From positions 1 through 21,940 of the IMG/VR virus record IMGVR_UViG_3300028025_004157: a stretch of DNA of 21,940 nucleotides; one strand, 5' to 3'. The notes beneath the pieces were generated by a model. That model worked only from the letters and a program-made list of their open reading frames with translations. It did no database searches and was not told where the DNA came from. Each line of letters starts with the position of its first letter. Positions within the stretch are counted from its first letter, which is position 1. The DNA comes from a virus. A program made the translations under genes and the position numbers. Below are positions 15,155 to 20,615 of the stretch, piece by piece.

Positions 15155-16960
15155 TTATTGAGCCTTTAATTCGTTTATTTGTGATTGTAGGTCGTCGTTT
15201 TGTGCTTTTAGTTCTTTAATACCTTCAATCAATAATGGAATTATTTTATCATATTGAACTGTTAAATAATTTTCTCCACTTTTTGATTTATTATCATCAA
15301 AACTATCAACATCAAAAGGAGCTAAAAATACTGCCTCTGGTAAAACTGATTGTATTTCTTGTGCTGATACACCAACTTGTTTAGTATCAGTAGAGTATGG
15401 TCCTAGATTAGATGCTAATTCATTCCAATTAAATATAAATCCATTTAAAGATAAAATTTTATTAAGAGCATTAGGTATATTTTCTATATTATCTTTTAAT
15501 CTTATATCGGATGCATTTTGTGTTAATGTTCCTAAAATAGTTAAATTCCCACCTGATGAAAATTTAGCTGGATATGACCAAGTACCCGATAATCTACCTA
15601 TTGTTAATCTATCTTGAATGCCGCTAGTACCGGGATCATGAGGGCCTATAAACCAAGTTGCACCGGCACTATTTGCCATTTCAATACCAATCATAGTACT
15701 ATCATCTGCTCCGAATAACATAGATGCAGCACTATCTTGTATTTTAAACTGATAATGATTTGCATTAACTAGATGTAATGGATTACTAGGGCTGCTCGTT
15801 CCTATTCCAACATAACTTCCAGTAAGAGTCATTGCAACTACTGAATTGGAAACATTAACAAAACGAAGTTGAGTTGATGATGAATTTCCATAAGCATCAA
15901 TATACCAAGTAGTAGCATTATCAGTACTTCTACCAAAGCTTACTTGTCCACCTTCAATACTTGAATCTATTCTACCTGCTTTAATTTCACCGCCTACTAC
16001 TTCAAATAGTTGGCTTGGATTTGTTGTACCTATTCCAACATTTCCAGAATTAGTTATTCTTAATCTTTCTAATGGAGTACCCGTTGTTGTTTGAGGAACT
16101 GTTAAAAAACGTATATCAGAACCACCAATTCCTGTTGTACTTGCACCTAAAGCCACAATATCAAATAATCTTAAATTACTTGCTGCCGTATTATAGTAAT
16201 AATCAAATAAAAATCCTTCATAGCTATTTGCAAGTCCTGTATAAGCTTTTACACCTGAATTTGCAGGAGCTGGTGCTCCAATATGAAAAATACTTTGTGG
16301 AATACTCGTTCCGATTCCAACATTTCCAGCGCTTGTGATTCTCATTTTTTCATTAAATCCACTAGCACCTGTATCTTTTAAAGTATAAAATGCTAAATCT
16401 CCATCATCGTCTGCATCCGTACCTGATACACCATAAATTGCACCTCTACTTAATGTAATCCCACTTGAAGGTCTTTCTGCTCTAAATAATATCCCTGCAC
16501 CTAAACCACTTGCTGCAGTCCCTGAAGTTGTATGTGTTAAAGTTAAAATGTCTAAAACACTATTTGTAGCTGAACTTTCTACACTAAAGTTTCCATTTGT
16601 TGCTGTTATACTACTTGCAAACGTTCCACTCCCACTCACACTCATCGATCCAGTAAACACATGCGTATTAGCAGCTAATGATCCAAATCGCGTAGAACCA
16701 GTCACAAAATCCACTGAACTAGTAATTGTTTGTACAACTAATGTTTGTGCAGTTAAATTACCTGCAACTGTAAATGCATTCGCAAATGATGCTGTTTGAG
16801 CACTAACTGCATTTGATGCAGATTGTGCTAAAGCAACAAATGATGCTGTTGAAGCAAAAGATGATGATGCAATAGAACCTGATAGCGTTATGCTGCCTGA
16901 GGTTAATATATTACCTGTTACTGTTAGTGAGCCTGATATTGTAGGTGAGTTAAGTATCAT
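15155..16960 (-). CDS. Tail fibre with Peptidase_S74 chaperone
   Basis: The product has 601 residues. It has an MILNSPTISGSLTVTGN anchor, repeats nearly identical to the 729-residue fibre (ASTASFVALAQSASNAVSAQ), the AQTLVVQ module (about 69-93) and NTHVFTGSMSVSGSG. Shaft repeats follow (EKMRITSAGNVGIGTSIPQS, ERLRITNSGNVGIGTTNPSQ, SYVGIGTSSPSNPLHL). The S74 domain begins at Ser484 (SDIRLK, Ser484 and Lys489) with FIFNWNELASN, VGVSAQEIQSVLPEAV, SKSGENYLTVQYDK and a coiled tail (GIKELKAQNDDLQSQINEL). It resembles the chaperones of the 651- and 771-residue fibres. A 24-bp A/T-rich spacer with a T7 run precedes it and has no Shine-Dalgarno. Virion fibre; receptor unknown. Confidence 0.87.
   Translation of the reverse strand: MILNSPTISGSLTVTGNILTSGSITLSGSIASSSFASTASFVALAQSASNAVSAQTASFANAFTVAGNLTAQTLVVQTITSSVDFVTGSTRFGSLAANTHVFTGSMSVSGSGTFASSITATNGNFSVESSATNSVLDILTLTHTTSGTAASGLGAGILFRAERPSSGITLSRGAIYGVSGTDADDDGDLAFYTLKDTGASGFNEKMRITSAGNVGIGTSIPQSIFHIGAPAPANSGVKAYTGLANSYEGFLFDYYYNTAASNLRLFDIVALGASTTGIGGSDIRFLTVPQTTTGTPLERLRITNSGNVGIGTTNPSQLFEVVGGEIKAGRIDSSIEGGQVSFGRSTDNATTWYIDAYGNSSSTQLRFVNVSNSVVAMTLTGSYVGIGTSSPSNPLHLVNANHYQFKIQDSAASMLFGADDSTMIGIEMANSAGATWFIGPHDPGTSGIQDRLTIGRLSGTWSYPAKFSSGGNLTILGTLTQNASDIRLKDNIENIPNALNKILSLNGFIFNWNELASNLGPYSTDTKQVGVSAQEIQSVLPEAVFLAPFDVDSFDDNKSKSGENYLTVQYDKIIPLLIEGIKELKAQNDDLQSQINELKAQ
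16681..16755 (-). repeat. Shared fibre module, mostly A+T-rich version
   Basis: Encodes AQTLVVQTITSSVDFVTGST. The first coding part uses A/T-ending codons, but the FGS end keeps ccaaatcgcgtag as in the 570- and 729-residue fibre genes. Confidence 0.85.
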
Positions 16961-16984
16961 ATTATTGAGCGTTTAATTTTTTTA

Positions 16985-18241
16985 TTAGATAACTTTAGTT
17001 AGTGTAACAACTTGTGCTGCACCTATGTTACTAGAATTATATCCAGATATTTTTATTCTAATCTGATTATTTGTAGTTCCATTTATTTGTTGAGTAGTTT
17101 CTGTTGTACCATTCCAAAACACAGCTGAAATTGTAAGAGCTCCTATATTAAGAGGATCTCCAGTAACTAATTGTGTATAGCTAATTCTTTGTACAACATT
17201 TGTAATTCCAAAATCATACCCAGTTGTTACAAAAATATATCCAATATATACACCTCTATATTCAGAGCTACCAGCTCCATTAGGATTACCTGTAACTGCT
17301 AAAAGATACGTTCCATTATTAAAAAAACCAGTTAGAGATGTATTATAAAAAATTCCAGTATTAATAAAAGATGTAGTACCACTTGCAGATGTTTGTGAAT
17401 AACTATTACCATATAGTGATGGAGATGTTACACTACCATAAAACGTAGTTGCACCATTTGTCATATCCATACTCATACGAACAGTATTACTAATAGTATC
17501 TGTACCAGACATTATTCTAAATTGATTAGAATAGTTATCTAAGTGACTAGCGGATACTTGTGATGTACCTCTTTGTAATATTAGTTGTCCACCTTCTAAT
17601 GCACTTTGAGCACCTAAGTGGAGATTAGCTTCTGTAGATATATTTGCTGTTCCTATTCCTACATTTCCGCCACCTGTAATGGTTGCACGAACTATGTTAT
17701 TTGTAGCTATTTGTAAAGCAGTATTAGTATAATTTCTTAAAATAGTTGCATAAGCAAGTGAACCATTTGTTGTTGTACCAGCCGTATCCCCTTCAATACC
17801 AAGTATTGCACTTCCGTTTGTATTATTCATTGCTACTTGCATCCAACCATTAGTTGCTGATGCTGCGTTGAATACATTTGCATTACCAGTACTTGTTGCG
17901 ATAAAATTATTTGCCGTTACACTGCTTAAAAAATTACCTGATCCACTAACATTAACACTACCTGTAAATACATGGGTATTAGAAAGTGAAGATCCAAATC
18001 TTGTACTTCCAGTCACAAAATCAACACTACTTGTAATAGTTTGTACTACAAGTGTTTGAGCTGTTAAAGTACCTCTAGTTAAAAAGTTATCAGCTGAAGA
18101 TGCAGTTGCTGCAATTGTAGCAAAAGATGCTGATGCAATAGAACCTGAAATAGCAACTGTACCTGTAGTTGTTATACTACCTGATACTACTATATTTCCT
18201 AAACTTGTTATCCCATTACGGGCTATAAATTCATTTGCCAT
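16985..18241 (-). CDS. Fibre-like protein with MANEF start and an unclassified beta-rich tip
   Basis: The product has 418 residues. It starts MANEFIARNGITSLGNIVVS, a different N-terminal type shared with the next gene upstream, so it may attach at a different virion site. The module AQTLVVQTITSSVDFVTGST lies at about 59-84. The middle carries TITGGGNVGIGTANISTEAN and short beta segments. From about residue 288 comes a tip of about 131 residues (GTTSFINTGIFYNTSLTGFF, NGTYLLAVTGNPN, YRGVYIGYIFVTTGYDF, NNQIRIKISGYNSS, closing AAQVVTLTKVI). The strand pattern fits a jelly-roll or TNF/C1q-like sandwich, but I do not recognise the family. There is no S74 or G2 chaperone. The leader holds a 7-bp hairpin 8 nt before the ATG. 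Confidence 0.82.
   Translation of the reverse strand: MANEFIARNGITSLGNIVVSGSITTTGTVAISGSIASASFATIAATASSADNFLTRGTLTAQTLVVQTITSSVDFVTGSTRFGSSLSNTHVFTGSVNVSGSGNFLSSVTANNFIATSTGNANVFNAASATNGWMQVAMNNTNGSAILGIEGDTAGTTTNGSLAYATILRNYTNTALQIATNNIVRATITGGGNVGIGTANISTEANLHLGAQSALEGGQLILQRGTSQVSASHLDNYSNQFRIMSGTDTISNTVRMSMDMTNGATTFYGSVTSPSLYGNSYSQTSASGTTSFINTGIFYNTSLTGFFNNGTYLLAVTGNPNGAGSSEYRGVYIGYIFVTTGYDFGITNVVQRISYTQLVTGDPLNIGALTISAVFWNGTTETTQQINGTTNNQIRIKISGYNSSNIGAAQVVTLTKVI
17991..18065 (-). repeat. Shared fibre module, A+T-rich version
   Basis: Encodes AQTLVVQTITSSVDFVTGST entirely with A/T-ending codons typical of the rest of the window. Confidence 0.85.
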
Positions 18242-18249
18242 ATATTAAT

Positions 18250-18273
18250 GCTTTGGTTCCCTATCCCCAAAGC
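18250..18273 (-). promoter_or_regulatory. Leader hairpin with GGAwArkGAA loop, before the 418-residue MANEF gene
   Basis: On the mRNA, GCUUUGG pairs perfectly with CCAAAGC around the 10-nt loop GGAUAGGGAA, ending 8 nt before the AUG. The same architecture occurs at 20572-20595 with a different stem and a loop identical at 7 of 10 positions. The run of Ts beside it (18278-18281) is on the plus-strand side, so it does not look like a terminator for the genes here. Probable RNA-level regulatory element (inference). Confidence 0.6.
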
Positions 18274-18282
18274 GGGGTTTTA

Positions 18283-18291
18283 TATAAATAT
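18283..18291 (-). promoter_or_regulatory. Spacer 9-mer ATATTTATA
   Basis: Copy of the junction 9-mer, overlapping the stop of the upstream fibre, 9 nt before the hairpin and 41 nt before the ATG. The spacing to the hairpin nearly equals that at 20604-20612 (8 nt). Confidence 0.4.
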
Positions 18292-20564
18292 TACATAAAG
18301 GTTGCTGTACTCTTAATTCTCCAAGCTGATGTATTAGTTTGGAAATTTAATTGTGCTTCACCTGATACGATTGATACTGAACCTGTTACCGCTGAGGTAT
18401 TACCAATATCGTTTGTTGAAACATCATTATATTCTGTTGTTCCAGCATTCCATACTGCTATAATTTGACCTGATCTTGCATTTGAGCCGCTTGCTACTGT
18501 ATAGTTAACAAACATTGAAGTGTAAGATCCTGTAGCTTGAGTAAACATGTTATTAGATCCTACAATTGATGAATTCACTTGAGCGTAATCCATCAATGAT
18601 CTATCCATTACTACTTTATCAACATGGAATACAGAACCACTTGATGCATAAGATGCACTTACAGCATTATCTTGTAATCCGTTTATACCACTAAAGTTAG
18701 CAATTGCTCTACCTGCTTGTGCACCTGAGAAATAAATTTCTGCATTGTCTACATCGATTGCTTTGATACCTGCAGGTATGATTACTAAATCATTTTCATC
18801 ATAAACTTCAAATGCTGGGTATTTAGTATTTAATTGGTGATTAAATGACCAAGTAGTTGCTGCTGAAGTTTGAATTAATGTTGATGTAGATCCTGTAATA
18901 TACAATCCACCACCATTTGATAAAATAGCGTATCCTGTAGTTGCATAATCAAATCTAACTTCTACTGTAGATCCATCTATACCAACAATATCGTTTGGCA
19001 TTAATTGTTTGTAGTCATCTCCATAAACTTGTACAATTGGATTTCTTGTACCCATGTTGTGGGTAAAGCTCCAAGTTGTTGCTGATGCTGTTTGGCTAAA
19101 TTGTACTGTGTATCCAGGAGCTGTAGATGCTGTTAATGCAAATGTAGCGTATGAAGCTGTACCTGTTAAGTTACCAGTAAATGAACCTACATTTGTAAAA
19201 TCAACAAATGATCCTGATACTAAGAAGCTACCTGTTATTACAGCAGATCCAGAGAATGGGAAACCAGCTCCACTACCCATAGATCCACTTAATCCTGCAA
19301 AGCTTGCTACAGCTTTACCAGATACTGGTACTGGGAAGTAAATTAATGCTGAAGCACTATCTACTGCTTTAATAGTAGTAGGTATAATTACTTCATTGTT
19401 TGAATCAAACACTTGGAATACTGGGTATTGAGTGTTTAATCCGTGGTTAAAGCTCCAAGTAGCAGCTGATGCTGTTTGGTTTAAAATTACGTTTGATCCA
19501 GTTACATACAACGTACCGCCTGTAGAAATTACAGCGTATCCTGTTGTTGCAATACCAAATCCAATAACAACTTCATTAGCATTTGAAGATGAAATGTACT
19601 GTGGAGTAATTTGATTATATCCTGAATCATATACTTGAACTACTGGAGTTCTTGTATTTAAATTATGTGTAAAGCTCCAGCTTACTGCTGCTGAAGATTG
19701 AGTAAATTGAGTTGTTAATCCTGAAGTTCCTCCTCCACCACCTGTTATAGTGAATGAAGCTGTGTTGCTTGCTACTACTACACTTACACCATTGCCTGTG
19801 AAATCAAAGTATGAAGCTGAACCTTGTAAGATACCTTCATCTGCAATTGATATTGCACTAATTCCACCTCCACCACCATTTAAGGCGAATGAAGCAGTTG
19901 CAGCGTAAGATGAACTTGTAGCTAAATCTGCGAATGCAGCACTTACAGCATTTTGAATGCTACCACTCCAGTAACTAGCTGTTTGAGCTGTAGTTACGAA
20001 TGAAGCAGTTTGAGCATTTACAATTGAACCACTCCAGTATGAAGCAGTTTCTGCTAATGAAGCTGTACCTACATTATTAATAGTAGCTGTAGATGTAGTA
20101 CCATTACCTAAAGTAAATAATATTGTATCTTTTAATGGAAGATCAATAGCAGCACTTACAATAGCATTTGGAGTGAAGCTTGCTGTAGCTACAGACATTG
20201 AAGCTGTTTGGTTAGTTAACACTACATTAGAGCCGTTAACTGCTAATGATCCTGTTACTGTAACGCTACCAGTTAATTGTTGAGTATTAGCTAAATCGTT
20301 TCCAAACTTATTTGATCCACTACTGTATATTACACTAGATGTAATAGTTTGTATTACTAATGTTTGTGCAGTTAATGTACCTCTTACTAATAAATCATCA
20401 GCACTTGATGCTGTTGAAGCATTTATGGCATATGACGAGGTTCCTAATAATGAACCTGTAATTCCTCCATTTACAACTAAAGATCCTGTTATAGTTGTGT
20501 TATTGGTTATTGTAGTAGAACCAGAGACGTAGAGTCCGTTTTTTACTTTAAATTCGTTTGCCAT
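18291..20564 (-). CDS. Fibre-like protein with MANEF start and four duplicated beta domains
   Basis: The product has 757 residues. It starts MANEFKVKNGLYVSGSTTIT. A variant of the shared module (AQTLVIQTITSSVIYSSGSN) lies at about 63-89, followed by Ala/Ser/Thr repeats (NAQTASFVTTAQTASYWSGS). Four related domains of about 65 residues occur near 285-350, 360-422, 490-551 and 563-625, each with W-S-F-(T/N)-H-x-(L/M)-(N/G)-T, a (P)xxxV(Y/F) strand and a closing Gly-rich strand. They form two similar A-B pairs. The last 85 or so residues (ARSGQIIAVWNAGTTEYNDV...DIGNTSAV) match the middle of the right-edge fibre. No S74 or G2 chaperone is visible. The leader has the 9-mer and a hairpin 7 nt before the ATG. 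Probable fibre or fibre-adaptor protein; receptor unknown. Confidence 0.82.
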   Translation of the reverse strand: MANEFKVKNGLYVSGSTTITNNTTITGSLVVNGGITGSLLGTSSYAINASTASSADDLLVRGTLTAQTLVIQTITSSVIYSSGSNKFGNDLANTQQLTGSVTVTGSLAVNGSNVVLTNQTASMSVATASFTPNAIVSAAIDLPLKDTILFTLGNGTTSTATINNVGTASLAETASYWSGSIVNAQTASFVTTAQTASYWSGSIQNAVSAAFADLATSSSYAATASFALNGGGGGISAISIADEGILQGSASYFDFTGNGVSVVVASNTASFTITGGGGGTSGLTTQFTQSSAAVSWSFTHNLNTRTPVVQVYDSGYNQITPQYISSSNANEVVIGFGIATTGYAVISTGGTLYVTGSNVILNQTASAATWSFNHGLNTQYPVFQVFDSNNEVIIPTTIKAVDSASALIYFPVPVSGKAVASFAGLSGSMGSGAGFPFSGSAVITGSFLVSGSFVDFTNVGSFTGNLTGTASYATFALTASTAPGYTVQFSQTASATTWSFTHNMGTRNPIVQVYGDDYKQLMPNDIVGIDGSTVEVRFDYATTGYAILSNGGGLYITGSTSTLIQTSAATTWSFNHQLNTKYPAFEVYDENDLVIIPAGIKAIDVDNAEIYFSGAQAGRAIANFSGINGLQDNAVSASYASSGSVFHVDKVVMDRSLMDYAQVNSSIVGSNNMFTQATGSYTSMFVNYTVASGSNARSGQIIAVWNAGTTEYNDVSTNDIGNTSAVTGSVSIVSGEAQLNFQTNTSAWRIKSTATFM
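18690..19710 (-). repeat. Four diverged domain repeats arranged as a duplicated A-B pair
   Basis: The conserved Trp codons of the units lie near 19678, 19455, 19071 and 18851. A-to-B distance is about 220 bp in both pairs and pair-to-pair distance about 605 bp, pointing to duplication of an A-B block. A B-like fifth unit lies in the next gene upstream at about 21725-21910. Confidence 0.75.
20299..20375 (-). repeat. Shared fibre module, VIYSSGSN variant
   Basis: Encodes AQTLVIQTITSSVIYSSGSN with A/T-ending codons. It pairs with the variant copy at 14871-14945. Confidence 0.8.
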
Positions 20565-20571
20565 ATTGTTT

Positions 20572-20595
20572 TATTAGTTTCATTTTCCACTAATA
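20572..20595 (-). promoter_or_regulatory. Leader hairpin with GGAwArkGAA loop, before the 757-residue MANEF gene
   Basis: On the mRNA, UAUUAGU pairs perfectly with ACUAAUA around the 10-nt loop GGAAAAUGAA, ending 7 nt before the AUG. Compared with 18250-18273, four of seven base pairs differ with compensation on both arms, and both helices stop at the same C/A mismatch. Confidence 0.6.
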
Positions 20596-20603
20596 GTGTT
20601 ATT

Positions 20604-20612
20604 TATAAATAT
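20604..20612 (-). promoter_or_regulatory. Spacer 9-mer ATATTTATA
   Basis: Copy of the junction 9-mer, 8 nt before the leader hairpin and 39 nt before the ATG. It sits 3 nt after the stop of the upstream gene. The coding strand here also reads TATAAATA in overlap, as in T4-type late promoters. Confidence 0.4.
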
Positions 20613-20615
20613 TTT

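Noticed and set aside
16977-16983. T7 run as a phase-variation tract
   Set aside because: Short, lies in a 24-bp spacer, and a run of this length is ordinary in DNA this rich in A+T.
18250-18281. Rho-independent terminator at the hairpin followed by TTTT
   Set aside because: The T run follows only on the plus strand, where there are no genes. On the coding strand the helix is followed by ATTAATAT and a start codon.
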